A stretch of 64,000 bases of DNA, from positions 434,001-498,000 of the forward strand of contig CAVPPF010000005.1 in NCBI GenBank assembly GCA_963707435.1, given 5' to 3'. The DNA is from UBA4744 sp963707435. GTDB taxonomy: Bacteria > Actinomycetota > Acidimicrobiia > Spongiisociales > UBA4744. The notes beneath the pieces were generated by a model, which had not been told where the DNA came from, searched no databases, and saw nothing but the letters and a program-made list of their open reading frames with translations. Shown piece after piece: positions 45,443 to 54,674 of the stretch; position 1 is the first letter of the stretch; each line of letters begins with the position of its first letter. Both the position numbers and the translations under genes were made by a program.

Positions 45443-46207
45443 TCAGTTGCTGAAGGTGACTGCGACCGCCGGGGCCCAGCGCGACGCCATGGTGCTGTAA
45501 TGCTGCATCGCTTCTTCCATGTCGCCCGTTTCGAGCGCCTCGATCGAAGCCCAGATATCCGCGGCGCTCTCGTCGAGCACCAGATCACCCTCGCTGAACA
45601 AGCGGGCGACGCCCCCGTAGTCGAGCTCCACCATGGAATCCTCCGGGAAGTCCTCCAGCCATTCGGCGAGCTCTTCCATGTCGTTCGTAACCGAGCCGTC
45701 GAACCCGGCCTCCCTGAGCGCGATGAGGGCCCGCTCGATGCGCTGGGATGCCAGCGTCAACAGTGTGCGGTAGCGAAGCCGGAGCTGGTCGGGAGCCTGG
45801 ACGATCTCCCGTTCGGAGGAGTCGAACGCAGAGAACCAACGCAACGGCACGTGCCAGGGGGCGGTCAGGATGTGCGACCGTTCCGCCGGCCGCTTCTCAT
45901 AGAGGCGTTGCAGTTCCCGACCGGCTCGCCGGGCGGTACTCTCCGGGACGATCAGATCGCCGCCTATCTCCCCGTACATGTTGTGAAAGGCGAGCAAGCC
46001 TTCCAGCATCCGCAGCCGCGGGTGACGGGGGCAGACGAAGCGCCGCCCGGACCAGTCCGCGTGGAGGGCGTCCTCGTGCATGGATTCGCTCAGCAGGCCG
46101 TACCGTCCGGCCCGGAGCGTCTGGAGGGCTCCCGAGTGGGGCGCGGGTTCCTGCGCCGGGAACTTCTCCGCAGCGATGTAGACCCTGAGAAACGACGCCG
46201 GTGTCAT
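45443..46207 (-). CDS. Conserved hypothetical protein
   Basis: A 254-residue soluble protein (FLRVYIAAEKFPAQEPAPH; CPRHPRLRMLEGLLAFHNMYGEIG; SHILTAPWHVPLRWFSAFD; LRYRTLLTLASQRIERALIALREAG). I recognise the general look of an actinobacterial conserved hypothetical but cannot name it. The ATG at 46207 is the last start before the divergent promoter region; the same frame stays open far upstream only because it lies antisense to the next gene. Confidence 0.7.
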   Translation of the reverse strand: MTPASFLRVYIAAEKFPAQEPAPHSGALQTLRAGRYGLLSESMHEDALHADWSGRRFVCPRHPRLRMLEGLLAFHNMYGEIGGDLIVPESTARRAGRELQRLYEKRPAERSHILTAPWHVPLRWFSAFDSSEREIVQAPDQLRLRYRTLLTLASQRIERALIALREAGFDGSVTNDMEELAEWLEDFPEDSMVELDYGGVARLFSEGDLVLDESAADIWASIEALETGDMEEAMQHYSTMASRWAPAVAVTFSN

Positions 46208-46336
46208 GGCTTGGGATGCTACCGAAGCTGCGGGCCAAGATCCTTCCACCCCCGGGTCGGCGCGGTCCGGCCCCGCGAACCAGAAGGTCCCCCCGTTAGA
46301 CTGACCGCAGTTCACCCTTCGAAAGGACGCACGCCC

Positions 46337-47434
46337 ATGGGCGTATTCTCCATGGTCGAGGAGACCGGCCACGAGCAGGTTCTTTTCGGCAACGATCCAC
46401 GCTCGGGTCTCCGGACCATCATCGCAATTCACTCCACAGCCCTCGGTCCCGCTCTCGGCGGGACTCGTTTCTATCCCTACGAGCATGAAGAAGCGGCTCT
46501 GCAGGATGTCTTGCGTCTCTCCCGCGGCATGACGTTGAAAGCGGCCGCCGCCGGCCTCGACCTGGGGGGCGGCAAAGCCGTCATCATCGGCGACCCGCAT
46601 CGGGACAAGAACGAACGTCTCTGGCGAGCGTACGGCCGCATGGTCGACTCGCTCAACGGTCGCTACATCACCGCCGAAGATGTCGGCACGACGGCTCTCG
46701 ATCTGGCCATGGTGCGTCGGGAGACCCGATGGGCGTCGGGAGTACCGGTCGAGGAGGGCGGATCCGGGGATCCCTCCCCGGCGACGGCCATCGGCCTGCT
46801 GGCTGCCTTGAAAGCAACGGCCGGGTTCCTCTGGGGTTCCGAGGATCTCAAAGGACGGCGGGTGGCCATCCAGGGTGTCGGCAAGGTCGGCTACTACTTC
46901 ACTCGCCTGCTGGTCAACGAAGACGTCGAGGTGGTCGTCACCGACACCCACGAACCTGCCGTTGCCAGAGCCGTGGCAGACTTTGGCGTGAAGGCTGTCG
47001 GAATCGACGAGATCATCGCCGTCGACTGTGACGTGTTCGCCCCGTGCGCGCTGGGAGCCATCCTCAACGAACAGAGCATCCCGAAGCTCAGCTGTGAGGC
47101 CGTGGCGGGCAGTGCCAACAACCAGTTGGAGAAGGAAGAGGATGCTCAACTGCTGGCCGAGCGCGGCATCCTCTATGCACCCGACTTCCTGGTGAATGCC
47201 GGCGGGCTCATCAACGTATTCGAGGAACTCAACGGCTATTCGGAACAGCGGGCCATGCTTCACGTCCACGCCATCGGACCGCGCACGCTCGACGTGCTGG
47301 TGGCTGCGAAGGAGCGGGGTGTGATTCCTCAGGACGCTGCGCTTCAATTGGCCAACGAACGAATCGAATCCATCAGTGACCTCCGGCGCATGTCGCGAGG
47401 CGGTCTTACCTGGACCGAAGTCGAAGGGACCTGA
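46337..47434 (+). CDS. Leucine/valine-type amino acid dehydrogenase
   Basis: A 365-residue Glu/Leu/Phe/Val dehydrogenase. Signature features are GPALGGTRF, the catalytic Lys regions MTLKAAAAGLDLGGGKAVI, the NAD fold VAIQGVGKVGYYFTRLL and the late NAGGLINVFEEL. It deaminates a branched-chain amino acid to the 2-oxoacid with NAD reduction. The fused BCKDH E1 gene 11 bp downstream would use that product, giving a two-step catabolic unit. Confidence 0.88.
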   Translation: MGVFSMVEETGHEQVLFGNDPRSGLRTIIAIHSTALGPALGGTRFYPYEHEEAALQDVLRLSRGMTLKAAAAGLDLGGGKAVIIGDPHRDKNERLWRAYGRMVDSLNGRYITAEDVGTTALDLAMVRRETRWASGVPVEEGGSGDPSPATAIGLLAALKATAGFLWGSEDLKGRRVAIQGVGKVGYYFTRLLVNEDVEVVVTDTHEPAVARAVADFGVKAVGIDEIIAVDCDVFAPCALGAILNEQSIPKLSCEAVAGSANNQLEKEEDAQLLAERGILYAPDFLVNAGGLINVFEELNGYSEQRAMLHVHAIGPRTLDVLVAAKERGVIPQDAALQLANERIESISDLRRMSRGGLTWTEVEGT

Positions 47435-47445
47435 GGGGAGCGTTC

Positions 47446-49476
47446 GTGGAGGTCGTAGCCGAACTGAAGGAAAACCATCGCGACCTGGGTCTGTCGGACG
47501 ACCAGATCCTCCAGATGTACAGGACGATGCTCGAAGCCCGGCGGTTGGATGACCGTATGTGGGCGCTCAACCGGCAGGGCCGCGCCCCTTTCGTGGTGTC
47601 TTCGTCCGGTCACGAAGGAGCCCAGATCGCCAGCGTCATGGCAATGGACCCCGATACCGACTGGTGTCTCCCTTACTACCGCGACGTCGGGGTCGTTCTG
47701 GGTTGGGGCTTCCGTCCCCTCGACATCTTCCTGGGCGTGTTCTCGCGTGAGGCCGATCCAACCAGTGGCGGCCGCCAGATGCCCAACCACTGGTCGCTGC
47801 GGGAACGGCGCATGTTCACCCACTCTTCGCCGATCGCCACGCAGTACCCGCACGCAGCCGGGATCGCCTACGCAATCCAGAAGAGCGGCGGACCCGGGGT
47901 GGTCGCCGTCTACGGCGGCGAAGGCTCGACTTCAGAAGGCGACTGGCACGAAGCCATGAACTTCGCCGGCATCCACCGGCTGCCGCTGGTCGTGATCATC
48001 GAGAACAACGAGTACGCCATCTCCGTACCGGTGGCCGAGGAGGTGGCGGGCCAGGTCGCCGATCGAGCCCTCGGGTACGGCATGCAGGGTGTGGCCGTCG
48101 ACGGCAACGACCCGCTCGCAATGTATGCCGTTTCGAAAGAAGCCGTCGATCGCGCCAGGAACGGCGAGGGCCCCACCCTCATCGAAGCCAAGACGTACCG
48201 GTACTACGCCCACACCTCCGATGACGACGACAAGCTCTATCGAACCCGGGAAGAGGTTGAATCCTGGCGGCGCCGCGACCCGCTGATCCTCCTCAAGCAG
48301 TACCTCATCGAGACCCGGCTGCTGACCGAAGCACTCGAAGAACAGATGGAAACCGACATCGGCGAGGAGTTGGCCGAGGCGGTCAAACAGGCCGAAGCGG
48401 CGCCGGTTGCGGCCGATCCTCTCGCTCGCGTCTACGCCCTGCCGATCACACCGGAAGCACCCACTACGGAAGTCGCGGTCGAGCCAGACGGCGAAGAGGT
48501 CAACATCGTCACCGCCATCAACCAGACCTTGCACGAAGTGATGGCCGCCCATCCCGAGACGGTGATCTTTGGTGAGGACGTCGCAGATCCGAAAGGCGGC
48601 GCCTTCAAAGCGACCAAAGGGCTTACCGAGGCTTTCGGGAAGGACCGCTGCTTCAACACCCCGCTGGCCGAGGCCCTCATCATCGGGATCGGAGTGGGTA
48701 TGGCTGCCGCCGACAAGATTCCGATACCGGAGATCCAGTTCGCCGACTTCATCCATCCCGCTTTCGATCAGATCGTTTCCGAAGTCGCCCGCATCCACTA
48801 CCGGACCAACGGTGACTGGAAATGCCCGATGGTGATACGGGCTCCGTACGGCGGCGGGATCCATGGGGCTCTCTACCACTCCCAGTCCATCGAGGCGTTC
48901 TATGCCCACGTCCCCGGGCTCAAAGTGGTGATCCCCTCTACTCCCGGCGACGCCAAGGGCTTGCTGGTCGCATCGGTCGAGGACCCCGACCCGGTGCTCT
49001 TCCTCGAACCCAAGAAGCTCTACCGGCTGGCCAAGGGCCCCTTTCCCGCAGGCCCGTACCGGATTCCGCTTGGCCAGGCTGCGATCCGCCGGGCGGGTAC
49101 CGACCTCACCATCGTTGCCTACGGAACCATGTCCTACTACTCGGTGCAGGCTGCCGCCCTCCTCGCCGAGCAGGGCGTTTCGGCCGAAGTGATCGACCTG
49201 CGCACCATCAAGCCGCTCGACTGGCCGACGGTGCAAGCATCGCTGGCCAAGACCGGCCGTCTCCTGATCGTGCATGAAGACAACGAGTTCGTCGGTTTCG
49301 GTGCGGAGATCGCCGCCCAGGCTGCCGAGAAGGCGTTTGAACTGCTCGACGCTCCGGTGCGCAGGTACGCCACCCCGGATGTGCCTGCCTTCCCGTTCGC
49401 TTCGGAGCTGGAAGCCATGGTGATGCCCAACACCGACGGCATCGTCCGGCATGCGCTGGAGCTGGTGAGCTACTGA
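47446..49476 (+). CDS. Fused alpha-beta 2-oxoisovalerate (branched-chain) dehydrogenase E1
   Basis: 676 residues joining both E1 subunits. The alpha part (~1-330) has the TPP motif GEGSTSEGDWHEAMNFA...IENNEYAIS and ends near YRYYAHTSDDD. A linker rich in Ala/Glu leads into the beta part (~350-676): VIFGEDVADPKGGAFKATKGL, EIQFADFIHPAFDQIVSE, RAPYGGGIHGALYHSQS and ending IVHEDNEFVGFG. The enzyme decarboxylates branched-chain 2-oxoacids and passes the acyl group to an E2 not encoded here. GTG at 47446 follows GAGGGGAG. Fusion of E1 subunits occurs in several bacteria. Confidence 0.9.
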   Translation: MEVVAELKENHRDLGLSDDQILQMYRTMLEARRLDDRMWALNRQGRAPFVVSSSGHEGAQIASVMAMDPDTDWCLPYYRDVGVVLGWGFRPLDIFLGVFSREADPTSGGRQMPNHWSLRERRMFTHSSPIATQYPHAAGIAYAIQKSGGPGVVAVYGGEGSTSEGDWHEAMNFAGIHRLPLVVIIENNEYAISVPVAEEVAGQVADRALGYGMQGVAVDGNDPLAMYAVSKEAVDRARNGEGPTLIEAKTYRYYAHTSDDDDKLYRTREEVESWRRRDPLILLKQYLIETRLLTEALEEQMETDIGEELAEAVKQAEAAPVAADPLARVYALPITPEAPTTEVAVEPDGEEVNIVTAINQTLHEVMAAHPETVIFGEDVADPKGGAFKATKGLTEAFGKDRCFNTPLAEALIIGIGVGMAAADKIPIPEIQFADFIHPAFDQIVSEVARIHYRTNGDWKCPMVIRAPYGGGIHGALYHSQSIEAFYAHVPGLKVVIPSTPGDAKGLLVASVEDPDPVLFLEPKKLYRLAKGPFPAGPYRIPLGQAAIRRAGTDLTIVAYGTMSYYSVQAAALLAEQGVSAEVIDLRTIKPLDWPTVQASLAKTGRLLIVHEDNEFVGFGAEIAAQAAEKAFELLDAPVRRYATPDVPAFPFASELEAMVMPNTDGIVRHALELVSY

Positions 49477-49560
49477 GCCCGGCCTAGCTCACCAGGTCGT
49501 CCCGGCCGCGTGTTTGCCGCCGGCCGATGGTTGACCGCCGACTCGACGTATCCTTCCCCG

Positions 49561-49947
49561 ATGAGGATCTTCGGACTCGCCTTGACCGGTGTCGCCTTGC
49601 TCGTCGCCGGTCTCATGAGCTTCACGACCGTGAACGTCGATCTTGGATACCGCGTCGGCGGGGGCACGTTGGAACGGGTGTCGGAACCATGCGGGTCGCT
49701 GTTCGGGATGCTCGCCCTCGGCGACTACCGGGCAGCGGTTCAGGGAGAGAGACCCCCGCAAGCCCGGGCCATCGACCCTGACGGGTCCTCGCTGAGGGAA
49801 GCGTGCGAGCTGGTGGCCCGGGCTCGCCTCGTCACCATGACGGCCATCGTTGTCGCCCTGGTCCTGGCCGGGATCGTGCTCACACGGTTGGGCAACCAGC
49901 GCCAGAAGCCCATGGACGACCTCCGACCGCTCCCGAAGAAGCAATAG
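49561..49947 (+). CDS. Small two-helix membrane protein
   Basis: 128 residues with helices at both ends (FGLALTGVALLVAGLMSF; LVTMTAIVVALVLAGIVL) enclosing an external ~65-residue loop with two Cys (EPCGSLFG, REACELV) that could form a disulfide. The basic C-terminal tail would be cytosolic. No family recognised. Its ATG at 49561 has no strong ribosome site. Confidence 0.6.
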   Translation: MRIFGLALTGVALLVAGLMSFTTVNVDLGYRVGGGTLERVSEPCGSLFGMLALGDYRAAVQGERPPQARAIDPDGSSLREACELVARARLVTMTAIVVALVLAGIVLTRLGNQRQKPMDDLRPLPKKQ

Positions 49948-50002
49948 TTGAGCAGTCGGCTGGAAGCCGTTCGCAGAGGCAAACCAATCTCACGAGCGGA
50001 GA

Positions 50003-50030
50003 ACTGGAAACTGGAGACTGGAAACTGCGA
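50003..50030. repeat. Short tandem heptamer repeat
   Basis: Four successive copies of ACTGGAA/ACTGGAG (the last diverging to ACTGCGA) in the gap between convergent genes. It explains nothing functionally in itself. It lies 28 bp before the hypC stop, where a terminator would be expected, but no hairpin is evident. Confidence 0.6.
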
Positions 50031-50057
50031 GCGAGCCGGCGAAGTGACCGAAGCGAG

Positions 50058-50285
50058 CTATTCGCCGGCGATCTCTTTGCGGAGGGCCAGGGCGTCGTCG
50101 GCTCGTTGTTCGTCGAGTTCCTCCATCACGAAACCCATGTGAACGAGCACCGGGGTGTCGACGGTCACCTGGGGCTGATAGAGCAGACACGCCGTGTCGG
50201 TGCGGAACCCGAAATCGACCTCGGCCATGGGAACCCCGCCCGCATCCCACGTGCGGATCACCCTCCCGACCGCGCCAAGACACAT
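50058..50285 (-). CDS. hypC: Hydrogenase maturation chaperone HypC
   Basis: 75 residues starting MCLGAVGRV, matching the invariant N-terminal Met-Cys of HypC, which carries the Fe(CN)2CO unit to the large subunit. The usual Pro at position 6 (MCLxIPG) is Val here. A barrel-type core follows (AEVDFGFRTDTACLL; VLVHMGFVMEELDEQRADD). ATG 50285 shares one base with the hypA stop (TGATG). Last gene of the operon. Confidence 0.88.
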   Translation of the reverse strand: MCLGAVGRVIRTWDAGGVPMAEVDFGFRTDTACLLYQPQVTVDTPVLVHMGFVMEELDEQRADDALALRKEIAGE

Positions 50286-50611
50286 CAGTCTGCTCCTCTC
50301 CAACTCCGCACCCGCATCTCCGGGGCGTGCTCGATGACCAACCCGTTGCCTCCACAGGCGGGACAGACGTCGAGCTTTCCCCCATGGTACGCAACCGAAC
50401 ACCGAAAGCAGACCAGCGAGTCGAACACCGGCTCCCAAAGGACGAGCGCTCCGGCGGCAGCCGTGCCGGTCACGATGTTTGCCCAGGCAGATTCGGCCGC
50501 TCCGCGGTCCACCCCCGGCCCGATCTCGAGGATAACCTCGTCGACCCGCCGGCAATCCACCGCAGCCAGGAAACGGCCCGCTACCTCGGATACAACACCC
50601 ACTTCATGCAC
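50285..50611 (-). CDS. hypA: Hydrogenase nickel-incorporation protein HypA
   Basis: 108 residues: N-terminal MHEVGVV (the MHE nickel-binding start), then a zinc-binding domain with CFRC near residue 68 and CPAC near 83. HypA delivers nickel to the large subunit with HypB, which is not in the window. It overlaps the protease gene upstream by 8 nt. Confidence 0.93.
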   Translation of the reverse strand: MHEVGVVSEVAGRFLAAVDCRRVDEVILEIGPGVDRGAAESAWANIVTGTAAAGALVLWEPVFDSLVCFRCSVAYHGGKLDVCPACGGNGLVIEHAPEMRVRSWRGAD

Positions 50612-51083
50612 CTTCGACCCCCCATTCGGCCAGAACGGCCCGGGCTCGTTCGAGAAGCTCGCCGAGCCGCTCCTCCGCCTGGGGGCTCAATCCATAGCCC
50701 GTTTCCAGGGAATACGGCACCAGCCCGACGGCGCGCGCCCGCCGGGGAGCTCTACCCATCAGCCGGGCGGCAACCAGCGTTTCATCGATTCCGACCTGAT
50801 GCGCCGAGTACATCAGTTTCAAGGGCCGGTAGAGATCTTGCTCATCGAACTCCACTATCTCGCCGGGTTGGGCGCCGGCTTTGGCGACAGCATCGAGCAC
50901 CAGCAGTGCGTCGCGTCCCTCAATCTCAGGCAGCAGGGCAATCCCCAGTGTCCCCCCGTCGATGATCTCAACTCCAGGAAGATCGAGCTGTTCGAGACGG
51001 CGCCCGGCCACCACACCAACTCCTTCATCGGTGAACAGCTCGTTGCCCAGTCCGAGGACCAGGACGCCGGGCCGTTCGGTCAT
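50604..51083 (-). CDS. hyaD: Hydrogenase maturation protease
   Basis: 159 residues of the HyaD/HybD/HupD family. Nickel-sensing acidic residues appear in LGLGNELFTDEGVGV and LLVLDAVAKAG, and His in MYSAHQVG. It removes the C-terminal tail of the large subunit after nickel insertion, and the large subunit here does carry such a tail. Start overlaps the cytochrome stop by 4 nt. Confidence 0.92.
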   Translation of the reverse strand: MTERPGVLVLGLGNELFTDEGVGVVAGRRLEQLDLPGVEIIDGGTLGIALLPEIEGRDALLVLDAVAKAGAQPGEIVEFDEQDLYRPLKLMYSAHQVGIDETLVAARLMGRAPRRARAVGLVPYSLETGYGLSPQAEERLGELLERARAVLAEWGVEGA

Positions 51084-51805
51084 ATCCGCTCGCGAGGCAG
51101 CCGCTTGTAACCGGTGATGATGGATGACGTGAGACCGGTCTTCTCCTCAATGTCGACGAGCACCACCGAGTAGACATGGTGGATCACGAACCCGATCGTC
51201 ATCCACATGATGATGTGGTGCACCAAGCGGACCGTCTGAATCGCCGCCAGGTCAAACACCCACCCCGTCGTCGACCACAGAATGCCCTGCGGGTTGGCCA
51301 GGGCGGCCAACGCCAGACCGGTGAGGATCTGGAGCAAGAACATGAGAAACAGGAGGGTGTACGTCGTTCCGGCCAACGGATTGTGACCTGCGGCCGGTGG
51401 TGGTTCCTTCCTCAAGAACAGGTAGTAGGCCAGGGTGCGCCGCCACCAGACCCTCCGGTACTTGTGGACCGGCAGAAATTGGTGCCACTTGGCCCAGTGG
51501 TTACCGATGAACGCCCAGATCACTCGACAGATGATCGCCACGCTGAACACCCAGGCAGAAGCGAGATGCACGGCCCGGATCGTTCCCATCAGGAACGCGT
51601 CTTGGTCGCCCGCGATGATGAACGGATTCCCGATGTAGAAGCCCGTCACCGTCAATACCAGCACCGCGGCGAAAACCGTCCAGTGCAAGATTCGGACCGG
51701 CAGTTCCCAAACCCGCAGTGTCACCACGTCCTCCATCGGCTGGAGATCGAGATCTTCCGCAGCGATACCCCGGTCCCGATGCGTGAACTCAACCTCTGAG
51801 GTCAT
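51080..51805 (-). CDS. hyaC: Hydrogenase b-type cytochrome subunit
   Basis: 241 residues with four membrane helices: LHWTVFAAVLVLTVTGFYIG, VHLASAWVFSVAIICRVIWAFI, TLLFLMFLLQILTGLALAAL and RLVHHIIMWMTIGFVIHHVYS. Heme-ligand histidines lie in LHW, VHLAS, VHHIIMW and IHHVYS. It passes electrons from the small subunit to the quinone pool, so the enzyme should be membrane bound and respiratory. ATGA overlaps on both sides. Confidence 0.93.
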   Translation of the reverse strand: MTSEVEFTHRDRGIAAEDLDLQPMEDVVTLRVWELPVRILHWTVFAAVLVLTVTGFYIGNPFIIAGDQDAFLMGTIRAVHLASAWVFSVAIICRVIWAFIGNHWAKWHQFLPVHKYRRVWWRRTLAYYLFLRKEPPPAAGHNPLAGTTYTLLFLMFLLQILTGLALAALANPQGILWSTTGWVFDLAAIQTVRLVHHIIMWMTIGFVIHHVYSVVLVDIEEKTGLTSSIITGYKRLPRERI

Positions 51806-53523
51806 GTCACCCTCACCTCCACCACAGGATTCCCATCAGCATCCAGGATGTGCGCAGCACACGCCATGCACGGATCAAAGGAGTGCACGGTCCGCAGAAT
51901 CTCGAGAGGCTGTTCGGGATCGGCGATCGGCGTATCCAACAGGGCCGCCTCGTACGCACCCCGGTTGCCGTTCGCATCGCGGGGACCGGCGTTCCACGTG
52001 GACGGGACAACAATCTGGTAGTTCTTGATGCGTTGGTTCTCGATGGTCACCCAGTGCGACAGGCCACCCCGGGGGGCTTCGTGCATGCCGAATCCCAAAG
52101 CGGTGTCGGGCCAATCGGCCGGATCCCACAGCTCGCCATTGTGGATCCGGATATCGCCTGCTCCGATATTGGCCGTCAACTTGTCGAGCTCTTCGAGTGA
52201 GTGCTCGGCCAACACCAGAGTTTCAACTCCTCGCGCCGCGGTCCGACCCAGCGTTGAGAACAACACCTCCGGTCCAACGCCGAGTTGGCCCAGGACGAGA
52301 TTGACCACCTCGACCACCCGGGGGTGCCCAGACCCGTAGGCCACCAGCATCCGGGCCAGCGGACCAACCTCAACCGCAGTGTCGTCGTAGCGGGGCGATT
52401 TCAGCCACGAGTATTTCTCCTCCGTGTTGAGGAACTCGTAGGGAGGCTCGGGACCGGTGTAATTCGGGGTCGTCTCACCCGAATGGGGATCGAGGGACTG
52501 GCCGTCCCCGCCCGAATAGCTATACCAGCTGTGCGTGACGTACTCGGCGATCTTGGTTGGATCCAGTGAATGGACCGTCGAGAGATCCCCTCCCAGGATG
52601 ACGCCCCTCGGAAGGTAGAGCTCCTCCGGTTGCTTGGCCGGGTTCTGGGTTCCGGTCGGGAAGTCTCCGAACGCCATGAAATTGCCAAGACCGCCACCGA
52701 TCGCCGCCCAGTCCGTATAGAACGAGGCGACCGCCAGCAGGTCCGGGATGTAGGCCTCCTGAACGAACTTCAGGCCCTGGGCGAGCAGCACTCGCAGTTC
52801 CGCCAGGACGTTGGCGTTGATGGCCGCCTGGCTGTTCAAGTCGATCGGGATGGCCATGCCGCCCACGAGATACGTCTGCAGGTGGGGATTCTTGCCTCCC
52901 AGCAGTGCATGGATGCGGATGTAGTCGCGCTGGAACTCCAGGGCATCCAGGTAGTGGCTGACTGCCATCAGGTTCGCTTCGGGCGGCAGCTTGTAGGCCG
53001 GGTGGCCCCAGTATCCGTTGGCAAACGGTCCCAACTGACCCGCTTCGACAAACCTCGTCAAACGATCTTTCACGGCTGCGAAATGCGAAGCGCTGTTGCG
53101 CGGGTAGGCCGACAGTGACTGGGCGAGATCGGCGGCTGCCGCCGGATCGGCCGATAGGGCAGAGACGATATCAACCCAATCGAGTGCATGCAGGTGATAG
53201 AAGTGGACCACATGGTCCTGGACGAACTGGCTCAACGAGATCAGATTCCTGATCATCTGGGCGTTCGGGGGCGGAACGATTCCGAGCGCGTTTTCCACCG
53301 CGCGGACTGAGGCCAGCGCATGGACCGTGGTGCAGACGCCGCAAATACGCTGCGTGAAATACCAGGCATCGCGAGGATCTCTCCCCTCGAGAATGGTCTC
53401 GATCCCCCGCCACATGGTGGCCGACGACCAGGCGTCGGTGATCATCCCGTCATCGACCTGGGCTTCGATCCGAAGATGTCCCTCGATCCGGGTGATGGGA
53501 TCAACGGCGATCTTGGGCATCAC
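51802..53523 (-). CDS. hyaB: [NiFe]-hydrogenase large subunit
   Basis: 573 residues. The N-terminal nickel-site motif is RICGVCTTVHALASVRAVE and the C-terminal one SFDPCMACAAH, so all four Ni-binding Cys are present. After the cleavage-site His there is a 15-residue tail (ILDADGNPVVEVRVT), as expected for a protease substrate. The start is GTG 53523 (GTGA overlap with the small subunit) or ATG 53520. Operon order small-large-cytochrome b-protease is that of membrane-bound uptake enzymes of group 1; subgroup not decided here. Confidence 0.95.
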   Translation of the reverse strand: MMPKIAVDPITRIEGHLRIEAQVDDGMITDAWSSATMWRGIETILEGRDPRDAWYFTQRICGVCTTVHALASVRAVENALGIVPPPNAQMIRNLISLSQFVQDHVVHFYHLHALDWVDIVSALSADPAAAADLAQSLSAYPRNSASHFAAVKDRLTRFVEAGQLGPFANGYWGHPAYKLPPEANLMAVSHYLDALEFQRDYIRIHALLGGKNPHLQTYLVGGMAIPIDLNSQAAINANVLAELRVLLAQGLKFVQEAYIPDLLAVASFYTDWAAIGGGLGNFMAFGDFPTGTQNPAKQPEELYLPRGVILGGDLSTVHSLDPTKIAEYVTHSWYSYSGGDGQSLDPHSGETTPNYTGPEPPYEFLNTEEKYSWLKSPRYDDTAVEVGPLARMLVAYGSGHPRVVEVVNLVLGQLGVGPEVLFSTLGRTAARGVETLVLAEHSLEELDKLTANIGAGDIRIHNGELWDPADWPDTALGFGMHEAPRGGLSHWVTIENQRIKNYQIVVPSTWNAGPRDANGNRGAYEAALLDTPIADPEQPLEILRTVHSFDPCMACAAHILDADGNPVVEVRVT

Positions 53524-54674
53524 TCCACCTCCCCTTCAGCGAATTCTCCTCCGCCGTTGACCGCCTCCACCGTTCCATGGGCCGCTACCTCGGCTCCCTT
53601 ACCTGCCCGATGTTGCACCACTTTGGCTACCCCATGAGCGGCAAAGCCGACCGCGGTGGCGCCGGCGATGCCTAATCCGATTTGATCGGCAGTGAGTTCC
53701 ACACCGAATCCCGAGACCCGGGGAAGCCGTTCGTAGAACGGGCTCATCGCGTCCCAGAATGAGGGTTCGGAGCATCCGACACAGCCATGCCCGGCACCGA
53801 TCGGCCAGCTCGTCCCGCTGTTCCAGCGGATGGCCGGGCAATTGTGGAAGGTGCTGGGTCCTTTGCATCCCAGCTTGTACAGGCACCAGCCATTCCGATG
53901 CCCTTCGTCGCCCCATTCGAGAGCGAATTGCCCTGCGTCAAAATGGGCCCGCCGCTCGCACGAATCGTGGATCCGCTCGCCGTAGGCAAAGAGCGGCCGT
54001 CCCTTCGAATCGGTGGCAGGCAACGCCCCAAAGGTCAGGTAGTGCACGATCGTGGCTGTGATGTTGTCGGCATTGCACGGACACCCCGGCAGGTTGATGA
54101 CCGGTGTACCCGATACCAGCGTGTCGACGCCAACTGCCTGAGTCGGGTTGGGGGAAGCTTGAGGGATCCCGCCAAAGCTGGAGCACGTCCCAACGCTGAT
54201 GATGGCGACCGCTCCTGCCGCCGCCTCTTCGAGGTGCTGGCGGGCCGTCTTGCCCGCGATGGTGCAATACACGCCGCCGTCCTTGAGAGGAATAGATCCC
54301 TCGACGACGACCAGGTAGCCCCCCTTGGCGAGCGTCGCTTCCTTGGCTGCTTCGGCGCGGGCGCCGGCCGCCGCCATGATCGTCTCGTGGTAATCGACGG
54401 ACAGAATATCCAGGACGAGGTCGGCCACGGCAGGATTGCGAGACCGGAGGAATGACTCTGTGTTGCCCGCACAGTCCTGGAACTCCAGCCACACCAGCCC
54501 GGGCTTCTCAACCGCCTGGAGCGCCCGGGCGACGCGCGGCACGAACTGAGGTGGCAATGCGAGCACGGCGGTCAGTCCGGCGCAGTACTTGAGAAACTCG
54601 CGACGATCGACGCCGTAGGCTGACAGGCGATCGATCAACGGAGCCTCGGATCGGAGCGTTGCGGCCTCGGCCAT
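53520..54674 (-). CDS. hyaA: [NiFe]-hydrogenase small subunit, Tat-exported
   Basis: 384 residues. The Tat signal RREFLKYCAGLTAVLALPP is at ~24-42. The distal cluster ligands H and C are seen in RIHDSCERR and GWCLYKLGC, and the medial ones in HNCPAIRW and GHGCVGCSEP. The proximal cluster is unusual: FQDCAGNTESF has Asn where CxxC has its second Cys, while PGCPCNADN has an extra Cys. A C-terminal helix (QIGLGIAGATAVGFAAHG) anchors the enzyme and is followed by an unusually long 40-residue tail. ATG 54674 follows GGAGGGAGGGG. First gene of the operon. Confidence 0.95.
   Translation of the reverse strand: MAEAATLRSEAPLIDRLSAYGVDRREFLKYCAGLTAVLALPPQFVPRVARALQAVEKPGLVWLEFQDCAGNTESFLRSRNPAVADLVLDILSVDYHETIMAAAGARAEAAKEATLAKGGYLVVVEGSIPLKDGGVYCTIAGKTARQHLEEAAAGAVAIISVGTCSSFGGIPQASPNPTQAVGVDTLVSGTPVINLPGCPCNADNITATIVHYLTFGALPATDSKGRPLFAYGERIHDSCERRAHFDAGQFALEWGDEGHRNGWCLYKLGCKGPSTFHNCPAIRWNSGTSWPIGAGHGCVGCSEPSFWDAMSPFYERLPRVSGFGVELTADQIGLGIAGATAVGFAAHGVAKVVQHRAGKGAEVAAHGTVEAVNGGGEFAEGEVE

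Noticed and set aside
45443..47347. 634-codon minus-strand frame
   Set aside because: Only the part from ATG 46207 is credible; the rest is antisense to the amino-acid dehydrogenase.
47932..49452. 506-codon minus-strand frame
   Set aside because: Antisense to the fused E1 gene with clear TPP motifs; no recognisable product.
50003..50030. Heptamer repeat as a regulatory element
   Set aside because: Only four imperfect units in a gap between convergent genes, with no symmetry or nearby start.
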